Both the position numbers and the translations under genes were made by a program. A stretch of DNA of 7,899 nt from positions 1 to 7,899 of the forward strand of contig CAMCPF010000130.1 of the NCBI GenBank assembly GCA_945876515.1. Direction: 5' to 3'. The notes beneath the pieces were generated by a model. It was not told the origin of the DNA and made no database searches. It saw only the letters and a program-made list of their open reading frames with translations. Shown here in pieces: positions 1 through 7,800 of this stretch; the first letter of the stretch is position 1, and the number at the start of each line of letters is the position of its first letter. This DNA comes from Candidatus Kuenenia stuttgartensis (lineage in GTDB: Bacteria; Planctomycetota; Planctomycetia; Pirellulales; UBA1268).

Positions 1-1386
1 ATCACCGTTGAAAAGGTCCAGCGCGGGTGTGTTGCGGGTGATCATCACCGGCCGGCCGGGATACCAGGGTGGGCCGCCGAACAGGTCGAGCTTCTTCTCG
101 ACGAGCCGGTTCCAGCCCGCGGCGCCGAGCGGGCCCGAGCGATGGGCGCAGAGCACCTGCAGATCCTTCTGGGCCGCGACGGCGGCGGGTGCGTCGCCGG
201 CGCGGGCCAGCCTGCCGAGCCGCTCGGCGTGAGCCACGACTTCGGCCTCGAGGGAGCGAAACCCAGACGTGCGAGGCTCGACCCAGGCGATGGGCCCCGC
301 GAACAGGCCGGCCGGCTGTCTTCCCGAGCCGCCGAGCAGATCGAGCACGCTGGCTGAGTCACCGGCCAGGATCGCGTCGGCCAGCGCGCCGATCTCGGCG
401 CCGAAGCGGTGGCGGGTGACCAGCCGGTCGGTGACGGCGGCGAGCGGCGACCCATCCTGGGCCGCGGCCCGGGCGATGTCGGCCAGCACCGAGCCGGCTT
501 CGACGCTCGCCAGCTGATCGGGATCGCCCACGAGCAGGAGCTCCGTGTCGGCCGAGATGGCGTCGAGCAGGCGATGCATCAGTCCGCTCGAGAGCATCGA
601 GGTCTCATCCACGACCACCAGGTCGTAGGCCAGCGGGTTGTCGGCGTTGAACCGATACCGCGGGCTGCCCCGGGGGCGGACTTGCAAGAGGCGGTGCACC
701 GTCACCGGTCGGGCCGCGTCGATCGCGTCGAGCACCGGTTGGGGCGCGTGTTCCGCCACGCAGCGGGTACGGAGGGCCTCGGCCATCCGGGCGGCCGCCT
801 TGCCCGTGGGCGCCGCCAGGGCGATCCGCGTGGCGGGGTCGGCCGTGAACTTCTCGATCAGCCGCCTGGCCACCTCGGTCGTCTTGCCCGTGCCCGGACC
901 GCCGAGCAGGATCCGCACGCGGCCGGTTGGTGCGGCCGGATCAACGGCCATGCCCGCTTCTGCACTGACGGTGAGCCGCCGGGCGATCGCCTCTTCCTCA
1001 TGGAGGGAGCGGGCCAGGTAGAGCCGGTCGCCGTCGAGGATGAACGGCCTTCGGTCGCCCGGCACACCGACGAGTTTCCCGGCTGAGCGGAGGGCCGCTT
1101 TCCACACGGCGGCATCGGCGGGCCAGGCGAGAGGGTCGGCGGGTGGCGGATCGCCGCCGCTCCAGTCGGCGATCCGACCGAGATCGACGCAGGTGTGGCC
1201 ATCGCGGGGCGTCCGCAGCACAAGGGCCAGCGCCAGCCAGGCCAGCGGCTCGAGCTCGAGCGGCTCGTCACGTGAGGCCAGCGAGACGAACACGCCCACG
1301 GCGGCGACGTCGTCGGCCGAGATCACCCCCGCATCGACATAGCCTGCGAGGCCCGGGGGTGGATCAGCGGTGAGGGGCATGGCCAT
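1..1386 (-). CDS. recD: RecD, alpha subunit of exodeoxyribonuclease V (3' end beyond window)
   Basis: RecD is the 5'-3' DNA helicase of RecBCD, acting on double-strand DNA ends in the cytoplasm. The 462 codons present are open throughout. Visible SF1B motifs: Walker A GGPGTGKTT at residues 162-170, motif Ia AAPTGKAAARM at 191-201, Walker B VVVDETSM at 257-264 (E. coli has DEASM), motif III GDPDQLASVEAG at 287-298, and a RHRFG block at 325-329. The block WYPGRPVMITRN...LFNGD at 441-462 is diagnostic of RecD. Residues 1-150 form the N-terminal domain that in E. coli contacts RecC. Motifs V and VI should lie beyond the left edge; E. coli RecD is 608 residues, so roughly a quarter is missing. The chosen start is ATG at 1386; a second in-frame ATG at 1380 is equally possible, and the frame is closed by TAG at 1459-1461. 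No Shine-Dalgarno sequence is seen. It lies 197 bases after recB, not overlapping it. Family call is secure; start and function of the missing end are not. Confidence 0.97.
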   Translation of the reverse strand, partial: MAMPLTADPPPGLAGYVDAGVISADDVAAVGVFVSLASRDEPLELEPLAWLALALVLRTPRDGHTCVDLGRIADWSGGDPPPADPLAWPADAAVWKAALRSAGKLVGVPGDRRPFILDGDRLYLARSLHEEEAIARRLTVSAEAGMAVDPAAPTGRVRILLGGPGTGKTTEVARRLIEKFTADPATRIALAAPTGKAAARMAEALRTRCVAEHAPQPVLDAIDAARPVTVHRLLQVRPRGSPRYRFNADNPLAYDLVVVDETSMLSSGLMHRLLDAISADTELLLVGDPDQLASVEAGSVLADIARAAAQDGSPLAAVTDRLVTRHRFGAEIGALADAILAGDSASVLDLLGGSGRQPAGLFAGPIAWVEPRTSGFRSLEAEVVAHAERLGRLARAGDAPAAVAAQKDLQVLCAHRSGPLGAAGWNRLVEKKLDLFGGPPWYPGRPVMITRNTPALDLFNGD

Positions 1387-1432
1387 GTGTTTGACTGCTC
1401 GGAGTTCAATGTCTAACTGGAAGTTTGAGGAA
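1387..1432 (-). promoter_or_regulatory. AT-richer leader directly upstream of recD
   Basis: These 46 bases contain 20 G or C (43%), far below the roughly 70% of the surroundings, and lie between the inverted-repeat element and the recD start. Such a composition dip often marks a 5' leader or promoter. I looked for sigma-70 hexamers on the minus strand: TTGAAC (1409 down to 1404) and TAGACA are present, but neither has a convincing partner at proper spacing. No AGGAG-type ribosome site precedes either ATG. A promoter is therefore possible but not demonstrated. Confidence 0.3.
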
Positions 1433-1564
1433 GGGGGTGCCCCTGCCACGTCGCCGGGCTATGGAAGCAAGCAAAGGCAGGGATGCCGGAGCGCCGCGGA
1501 CATGCAGTGAACGGAGGCCCGGAGGGCCGGAGAGAACGTCCGGAGGCGTGGCAGGGGCACCCCC
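1433..1564. repeat. 132-base element bounded by a perfect 18-base inverted repeat
   Basis: The left arm gggggtgcccctgccacg (1433-1450) is the exact reverse complement of the right arm cgtggcaggggcaccccc (1547-1564). The arms enclose 96 bases. Each arm contains a smaller near-palindrome (gggg-tg-cccc or its complement). The interior carries five CGGAG pentamers (1487, 1512, 1520, 1528, 1541) and two small stems: ggccc/gggcc (1516-1520 with 1524-1528, 3-base loop) and ccgga/tccgg (1527-1531 with 1539-1543, 7-base loop). The stems share bases 1527-1528, so they exclude each other. No coding potential is seen and no target-site duplication flanks the arms. There is no T-run, so it is not a classic intrinsic terminator. 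It could be a REP- or MITE-like mobile repeat, or a structured RNA between recB and recD in the operon transcript. Only the inverted repeat itself is certain. Confidence 0.85.
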
Positions 1565-1583
1565 GACCCACGGGCAACGCCGG

Positions 1584-4500
1584 TCATGGCTCCAGCCCCG
1601 CGCGCTTCCCCGCGACCAAATCGCTCAGCCGTCGCCCGATCGTCGGCGGCGGCACCCAGGCGAACACGCCGTAGCGATGGCCCGCGTCGTCCACCGGCGT
1701 CAGAGGCCCGTGCATGCCGCGGGTGAATCCATACACCACGCCGGCCAGGCACCCGGCCGGATCCCAGTCAGCCGGCTTCACCGTCCCCAGCCGCCAGCGG
1801 AGCAGCCGGTAGGCGGCCGTGCCATAGACGAGCGCCTGGAGCGGATAGTGATGCTCCTCCATCGCCGCCACCAGCCGGCTCGGCGCGTAGGCGGCCAGCG
1901 GCACGGCCTCGTCGCGGCGGTGCAGCCGGTTGGTCTTGTAGTCGGCGATCACGAGCAGCGGATCGTCGATCGGCCGGCCGGGTAGCCGCAGGACCGCGTC
2001 GATCGAGCCGTTGATCAGCCCGGCCAACGGGATGTCGAAGGCCGGTCCGGCGAGCAGGCGGGCGTAGTCGGCGAGCGGGTCGCCGGCCGGCAGGGATTCG
2101 GCCAAGACGCGGCCTACGTCCCGCGCCTTGACGCCCGCGGTGAGGCTGGCGAGCCCCATCTCGAAGTCGAGTTCCGCGAGGCGGTCGGCCGCGGCGAAGT
2201 CGGCGAATCGGAGATCGCGAAAGGCCGCGCCCGCCGGGCCGCCGAACGGAGTCTCGATCACCGCGGCGATCATCGTGGCCAGTGGCGCGTGGTGCGGCCG
2301 GAGAATGTTGGAGGTGGCCACCTCGCCCACCACCCTGGCGACGGCGGTGGCCCGGGCGGCCGCGTCTGAATCGGGATCGATGTCGAGCCGCTCGAAGATC
2401 TCGTGCACGGCCGAGCCGAAGGCCGTGCCCGCGGGGAGATCGGGGAGCGGAAACGCCGCCAGGTCGGGGGCTTCGGGATGCGCCCGGCCTCTGCCTGACG
2501 CCGCCGGCGGCTCGCTTGCGGCCGCGTCGCCGCCGCCGGCAACGCCTTCGTCGCGCCCACGGCCCGGCCCGATGTGGTCGCTCGTGGCCGCATGGGCGGC
2601 GGCCGCCACGATGCCGCTGAACGATGTCCGCCGGTAGGTCTGCTTCACCTCGGCCGGGAGCGGGGCGACCGCGGGCGCGACCTGCGGCGTCGCCGTGGCC
2701 GTCGGCCGCCAGCGGGCCGGTAGTCGCGGCAGGTCGGCGGCGTCTCGCAGCGGCGGCGGATTGGTGATCACCGCCTGTAGCACGCCGTCGGCCCCGTCGG
2801 TCTTGCGGATCACGCACAGGTGATGCCGGGGACGGGTCAGGGCCACGTACAAGAGCCGCCGAAACTCCTGGTTGTCGGCCGCCAGCACCGCCGCACTGGC
2901 CGACGGCGATGCGCCGTCGCCAAGGGCGTATGCCAGGTCGAGCCGCCGCTCATCACCGGCGTAGAACACGGCCGGGCCACGCGGGGCCTGGTCCTTTTCC
3001 TTCCAGTCGTCCACCACGATCACGCAGGGAAACTCGAGCCCCTTGGCGACGTGCACCGACATGATCCGGACGGCGTCCTCGTCGCTCTCCACGCGGCGGC
3101 TGACGAGCTCCGACTTCTCGTCGCGGCGGGAGAGCTCGGCCATCAGTTCGAGCATCGCCTGCGCATCAACGCCCCGGCCGCGGCTCGCGTCGTGGAGCAA
3201 CTCGACCAGGTGCGCGAGATCCACCACGTGTCGCTCGCCGTCGGCGCCGGCCGCCAGCCGGCTTGCCATCGCCACGTCGGCCATGATCGCCCCCTTGACT
3301 GCGGCGATCCCGCGGGCTCGAAGCACGCCGTGCAGTTCCGCGATCCGCTCCTGCACCACCTGCTCGGCCTCCTCGCCCAGGCGGCCCACATCGGTGAGCG
3401 GATAGCCGAAGAACACGGTGGCTGCGGCCCGGCGGACGCGACTGCCGCTGCCCGGTCGCTCCATCGCCTCGAACACCACCCGCAGATCGTCGGCGACCTG
3501 TCCCGCCATCACGCTGGCCGTGCCCGTGCTCACCACTGGAATCCCCGCCCGCGTGAGCCGTTCCCCGATCCGTTTGCCGGTCGCGTTGACGCGAACGAGC
3601 ACGCAGATGTCCCGCGGCCGGATCGGCAGCTGCGACTCCGCTCCCGCGTCCGCCGACCCGCCGGTGAACCGCCCCCGGTCGAGCAACTCATGCACCTTGC
3701 GGGCGGCGGCGTCGGCAGGCCAGACCTCGCCTGCGCCGATGAACTCGACCGGCGGGAGGTCGACCAGCCGCGACTCGCCACGGTGCTCCGCGGGCGAGAC
3801 GGCTTGATAGTCGATGCCGGGGCCGAACGACGCGGCCGCCATCGCCTCGTTGAGCGATTCGAGCAGCGGTCCGTCGGAGCGGTAGTTGGTCGCGAGCGAG
3901 CGACGCGGCCGGCCGCCCCCCTCGCCCGCGGCGAACCGCAGATAGGCCGTGATGTCGGCCCCGCGGAAGCCGTAGATCGCCTGTTTGGGATCACCCACCG
4001 CCACCAGCCGCCGGCCGTCGTCGCCGGCCGCGGTCGGAAACAGTTCGTGAAAAAACTCCCACTGCAAGCGGCTCGTGTCCTGGGCCTCGTCGATGATCGC
4101 CAGCCGGAACCGGCGGCGGAGTTCCGCCACGAGCGACTTTGGCTCGGGCCGCCGCACCTCCTCCCAGGCCAGCCGCAGGAGATCGTCGAAGCTCGGCGTG
4201 GACCGCATGGCCGCCTGCACGCCCGCGACACACTCCCGGACGATCACCTCGGCCCGCGAGAGCAGTTCGTGCTCCTCGGGCGGGCGGCCGGCGGGGTCGA
4301 ACCAGGGCACGATGAACGGATCCCCAAGCGCTGCCGTGACGAGTTCGGCGAGTCGCCCCTCGTCCCAGCCCCGGCCGGCGGCCGCCTCGGCGACCACCGC
4401 GTCGTTGACCGCCTCGGCCACCGTCCGCTCGAGGAGATCCTCGTCGCCGGCGGTGCCGGGCTCGATTCCGGCCATCCGCAGCACGCGGGCGCAGATCGAG

Positions 4501-4871
4501 TGGATCGTGCCGATCGTGGCCGTGTCGAACTCGGCCACCGCCCGCTCGAGCCTCCGGGCCATGGCCCGGAGGTCGTCGGACTGGGCGGCGAGCAGCTTGG
4601 CGTCCAGGTCATCGCGGCCCTCGGTCGCCCCCGACCGCAGCAGCCGGGCGGTCGCGACGAGTCGGCCGCGGATCCGGTCGCGGAGTTCGGCGGCGGCGTT
4701 ACGGGTGTAGGTGGTCACCAGAATGTTGCCGATCCGCAGCGACTCGTCGGCGGCGAGCGCGTGGGGCACGTAGGCGGCGGTGGAATAGGTCTTGCCGGTG
4801 CCCGCGCTCGCCTCGACGATCGTGCCCGTGGGCAGCGGGTATTCCGTGAGCCTGAAGGGTGCGTGCGTCAT
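1584..4871 (-). CDS. recB: RecB, beta subunit of exodeoxyribonuclease V (helicase-nuclease), complete
   Basis: RecB is the 3'-5' helicase and sole nuclease of RecBCD. The 1095-residue protein is somewhat shorter than E. coli RecB (1180). SF1A motifs in order: Walker A EASAGTGKT at 20-28, Ia TTYTRNAAAEL at 53-63, GTIHSICARVL at 121-131, Walker B IIDEAQDTS at 259-267, III VGDPKQAIYGFRGAD at 292-306, IV TNYRSD at 328-333, V SVHVAKGLEFP at 605-615, VI LLYVALTRPRHH at 673-684. After a low-complexity linker (about 764-803) comes the nuclease domain: H823 in FGSAVHEIFERLD, E904, D958 in GSIDAV, the DYK triad D977-K979, and Q1012/Y1016 in YPLQALVYG. All catalytic positions appear intact. The start is ATG at 4871, because it gives the expected short N-terminus before Walker A and overlaps the recC stop as ATGA. 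A longer frame open upstream is the recC shadow. Stop is TGA at 1584-1586. Confidence 0.98.
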   Translation of the reverse strand: MTHAPFRLTEYPLPTGTIVEASAGTGKTYSTAAYVPHALAADESLRIGNILVTTYTRNAAAELRDRIRGRLVATARLLRSGATEGRDDLDAKLLAAQSDDLRAMARRLERAVAEFDTATIGTIHSICARVLRMAGIEPGTAGDEDLLERTVAEAVNDAVVAEAAAGRGWDEGRLAELVTAALGDPFIVPWFDPAGRPPEEHELLSRAEVIVRECVAGVQAAMRSTPSFDDLLRLAWEEVRRPEPKSLVAELRRRFRLAIIDEAQDTSRLQWEFFHELFPTAAGDDGRRLVAVGDPKQAIYGFRGADITAYLRFAAGEGGGRPRRSLATNYRSDGPLLESLNEAMAAASFGPGIDYQAVSPAEHRGESRLVDLPPVEFIGAGEVWPADAAARKVHELLDRGRFTGGSADAGAESQLPIRPRDICVLVRVNATGKRIGERLTRAGIPVVSTGTASVMAGQVADDLRVVFEAMERPGSGSRVRRAAATVFFGYPLTDVGRLGEEAEQVVQERIAELHGVLRARGIAAVKGAIMADVAMASRLAAGADGERHVVDLAHLVELLHDASRGRGVDAQAMLELMAELSRRDEKSELVSRRVESDEDAVRIMSVHVAKGLEFPCVIVVDDWKEKDQAPRGPAVFYAGDERRLDLAYALGDGASPSASAAVLAADNQEFRRLLYVALTRPRHHLCVIRKTDGADGVLQAVITNPPPLRDAADLPRLPARWRPTATATPQVAPAVAPLPAEVKQTYRRTSFSGIVAAAAHAATSDHIGPGRGRDEGVAGGGDAAASEPPAASGRGRAHPEAPDLAAFPLPDLPAGTAFGSAVHEIFERLDIDPDSDAAARATAVARVVGEVATSNILRPHHAPLATMIAAVIETPFGGPAGAAFRDLRFADFAAADRLAELDFEMGLASLTAGVKARDVGRVLAESLPAGDPLADYARLLAGPAFDIPLAGLINGSIDAVLRLPGRPIDDPLLVIADYKTNRLHRRDEAVPLAAYAPSRLVAAMEEHHYPLQALVYGTAAYRLLRWRLGTVKPADWDPAGCLAGVVYGFTRGMHGPLTPVDDAGHRYGVFAWVPPPTIGRRLSDLVAGKRAGLEP

Positions 4872-4886
4872 GCGAGGCGATACTCC
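4868..4886 (-). promoter_or_regulatory. recC/recB ATGA stop-start overlap with weak upstream GGAG
   Basis: On the minus strand the sequence ATGA at 4871-4868 contains both the recB start (ATG, 4871-4869) and the recC stop (TGA, 4870-4868). Such 4-base overlaps usually mean coupled translation by terminating ribosomes, which would help keep RecC and RecB in equal amounts. A GGAG lies at 4886-4883, but 11 bases separate it from the ATG, which is long for a Shine-Dalgarno site, so re-initiation may matter more than this site. The overlap supports the recB start chosen here. Confidence 0.75.
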
Positions 4887-7800
4887 GACGAGCCCGACTT
4901 GCCCGTGAGCGTCAGCGCCGCGGCGTAGCGGTCGAGGAACCTGGCCGCGGGCGACCCCGGGGCGAAGACCTGCTCGTAGACCGGCTGGAGGCCGTAGACA
5001 AAGGCCTCGGTCGAACGGGCGTAGTCGCGCCCCCACGCGCCGCCCCGGATCGTCTGTTCGAACTTCTCCCGCCGTTTCGCCGGCGGCGCGTCGCCGAGGC
5101 CGAACAGCCCGCGGGGCTCGGAGAGCGCCTCGCGGGCGAGCGTCACGAGCTCCGTGAGCCGCTGCCGGCAGTCGAGGTCGTCGGCCAGAACGATCGTGCG
5201 GAGCTGGCAGGGGTTGGTCGGTCTGCCGGTCGGCGTCGTCTTGCCGGGCGACCACGAGCCGTTGCGGGAGATGATCGAGACCCCGCCCACGTCGAGCCCC
5301 GCGGCCCGCGCGGCCACCAGCCGCACCGCCGCCACGTGGAGCGGCCGGCCCCAGGAATCGCGGTCGGCCTTGCCCATCGTCACCTGGATCAGCTGCCGCG
5401 CGGGCTCGTGCACGCACCGCAGATGCCCCGCCACCCGTGTGCCGCCCACGTCGACCCGCAGTTCCCGCGACACGAAGCCGGCCAGTGGCACCCGCTTGGC
5501 CTCGGCGAGCGACAGGAAGCCGCGGGCGAGTTCGCGGATCTCCCGCAGCTGGGCCTCGCCGTGCGGACCGAGCGGCAGCCGGCCGCTCGCCTCGAGTGCT
5601 TCGAGCCAGGCCGCCTCGCCGGCGGGGTCGGCGACGAGCACGGCAAGCAGTTCCTCGGTAGCCCGCCGGACTTCGCGCCCGGAAAACTCGAGCGGAAACG
5701 TGGCCGGCGTCTCGGCCTCGTCGGTCCGCCACGTGTCGATGCCGAGCGTCTCTTCCAGGTGCAGCTTCAAGGGGTCGCCCGCCAGCTGCTCGAGCAGATC
5801 GAGCGCCATCACCGGTGTCGACGGGATCGGCACGGCGGCCGGCCTGGGCCGCGGCTGCGGCTCGGATCCCAGCCGGCCCGAGACCGCGAGCGCCGCCGGC
5901 TCGTGGCTCCAGATCAGGCCCGGCTGAACCTCCCCCGCTTCAAAGTTTCGCCGGCCGAGATGATGCCGGGGGTGCAGGATCTCGATTCCGCAGGGCCGCG
6001 CGGGGTCGGCTTGCGCGACCCCGTGGCGGACGGCGAACTCAACCAGTTCGGCCAGCGGAGTCACCAGCGGCACCGGCTCGTTGGTCTTGATGTTCTGCCC
6101 GGTGCAGGCGATCACCAGGCGATCGGAGGCGGCCAGCAGGCAGTCGAGCAGGGCTCGCCGCTCGTCGATCCGGGGATCCACGTCGCCCACGAGCTGCTGG
6201 CGGGCCACGAGATCGTCGCCCTCGCTCTCCGCTGCGCCCACGGCGTCGTCGTCGTAGCCGATCACGCAGATCACCCGGAAGGGGACACCGCGGAGCGGCA
6301 CCAGCGACGAGGCGGTGATCGCGCCGGTGCGGAGCGGTTGCCGGCCCGGCTGCTCATCGAGCCAGTCGGTGAGGAGTTCGCGGACGTCCTCGAAGGGGAC
6401 GGGCTCCCGCTCGGCGGCCGTGCCCGCCGCCGCCGCGCGGAGCCGCCGCAGGCAGGCCAGCGGCTCGACCAGGTCGCCACACTCGCGGCCGCAGAGCTCG
6501 ACGACCGTCGCCTCGATCGCGTCGCACCAGTCGACCACCGGGCGGCGGTCGGCCGTGAACGCCTCGAGCCGCTGGATCGCCGTGAGGATCCGCACGAGCG
6601 AGGCGATCGCGGGAATGTCGGCCGTGTCCACGTCGGTCAACGGCACCACGCCGCCGGCCTCCGCCCGCGGCGGCGCATCGGGCAGCACACCGCCCAGCAG
6701 CATGCTCTCGAGGCCCCGCTTCCAGGTGTGGATCTCCGGAATGCCAGCCAGGCCGCGGCGGCCACGGTGGGCCGCATCGAGGCCCCAGCGGATCTCGGCC
6801 CGTTCCACCAGGTCCGCCCAGGTGGCGGCCAGGTCGTCATCCACCCCGAAGTGCTGTCGCACCAGCGGATGCCCGGCGACCACCAGCACGTCGCTGACGC
6901 CGCACCGCGATCCGGGCAGGGCGAGCAGGGCCGTGAGCAGTTCGGCTCCGGGGTTCACCTCGCGGAGCCCGCGGTCTGCCACGATCAGCGGCAGCCGCAC
7001 CCGCTCCTTTCGGCCGCCGGCATCGGCTCCCTCGACGTCCTGTTGGAACACCGCCATCAGGTGCGGCGCCGCCTGTTCGATGCAGGGGCTCACGATCGCC
7101 ACCTCATGGGGCTCGAGACCGGGCAGCTCTGCGAAGCAGTGCAGGAGCGCCTCGTGGATGACCTCCGCCTGCCGGGCGAGATTGTGGCAGCGGTGGATCG
7201 TGAAAGACGGATCGTCGGCCAGTGCATGCGGCAGGGGCCGGGCTTCGCCTCCCGCGGCCACGGTGGCCTGCATCCGGCCCAGCAGCGTGTCGGGGAGCGA
7301 CGTCCGCTCGCTGGCGCCGGCCGTCACCGCCACGCCCTGCGAGGCCAGCAGGAGCTGGAGATTGTGGGCCCCGGCGAGCCAGGTTGCCACGAGCGGATCG
7401 ACGCCGTCGATCAGCTCCGGCTCGTCGCGGCGGCGAGCGATGCCTGGCACGGAATCGGGTAGCGACGCGGCGAGCTTCCGCTCGAGGCCGGGCGAGGGAT
7501 GCACGAGCAGCGCCTCGACGTCGCAGACTTCCGCCAGCCGCTGGATGCATTCGAGTTGAGAGAGTGACAGCGACTCGAGGCCCGCCACGAGCAGCGGCCC
7601 GCGGTCGCGCTGATGATCCGCTGAGAGTCGGCTCGGGGGGGGCGGTTCCGCGATCCGTTTACGGGTGCTTTGCCACAGGTCGAACTGCCAGCGGTCGGCC
7701 ACGGGCAGCTTGTCGGGCACCGGCTCACCATCGTGGCTCTCGTCACCGGTCGTGGGGCTGAGCACGGGATTGGGGGGCGTGCGATCCCACTCGCGGATCA

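Noticed and set aside
1433..1564. Intrinsic terminator after recB
   Set aside because: The stems are GC-rich, but no run of T follows on the minus strand, and the 96-base interior is far too long for a terminator loop.
1459..1752. Small minus-strand frame (97 codons) and small plus-strand frames across the recB end and the intergenic element
   Set aside because: They overlap the conserved RecB C-terminus or the inverted repeat, have biased composition and no ribosome site or domain.
2820..4928. 702-codon open frame on the plus strand antisense to recB
   Set aside because: It lies opposite a gene with complete helicase motifs, and its translation is His/Arg/Gly/Pro-rich with no recognisable domain. 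High G/C at third codon positions removes stops from antisense frames, which explains its length.
5233..5262. Walker A-like stretch GSWSPGKTT in the RecC C-terminal region
   Set aside because: It lies in the degenerate nuclease-like domain, far from any helicase core, lacks the normal beta-strand before the loop, and has no Walker B partner. It looks coincidental.
4872..5732. Upstream in-frame extension of recB into the recC region (would give 1382 residues)
   Set aside because: The extension is Arg/Ala/Gly-rich shadow of recC in another frame. RecB family proteins begin shortly before Walker A, as with the ATG at 4871, which also makes the ATGA overlap with the recC stop.
1868..6887. Four E. 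coli Chi octamers (GCTGGTGG), all on the minus strand, at 1868-1875, 4001-4008, 5314-5321 and 6880-6887
   Set aside because: All four fall in the same codon phase (xxG-CTG-GTG-G) and encode Leu-Val pairs followed by Ala or Val in RecB (L289, L1000) and RecC. Preferred Leu and Val codons explain them, and Chi differs between lineages.
4859..7462. 867-codon open frame on the plus strand antisense to recC
   Set aside because: Same composition effect as above: it mirrors recC, is rich in Arg/His/Gly and shows no domain or plausible start signal.
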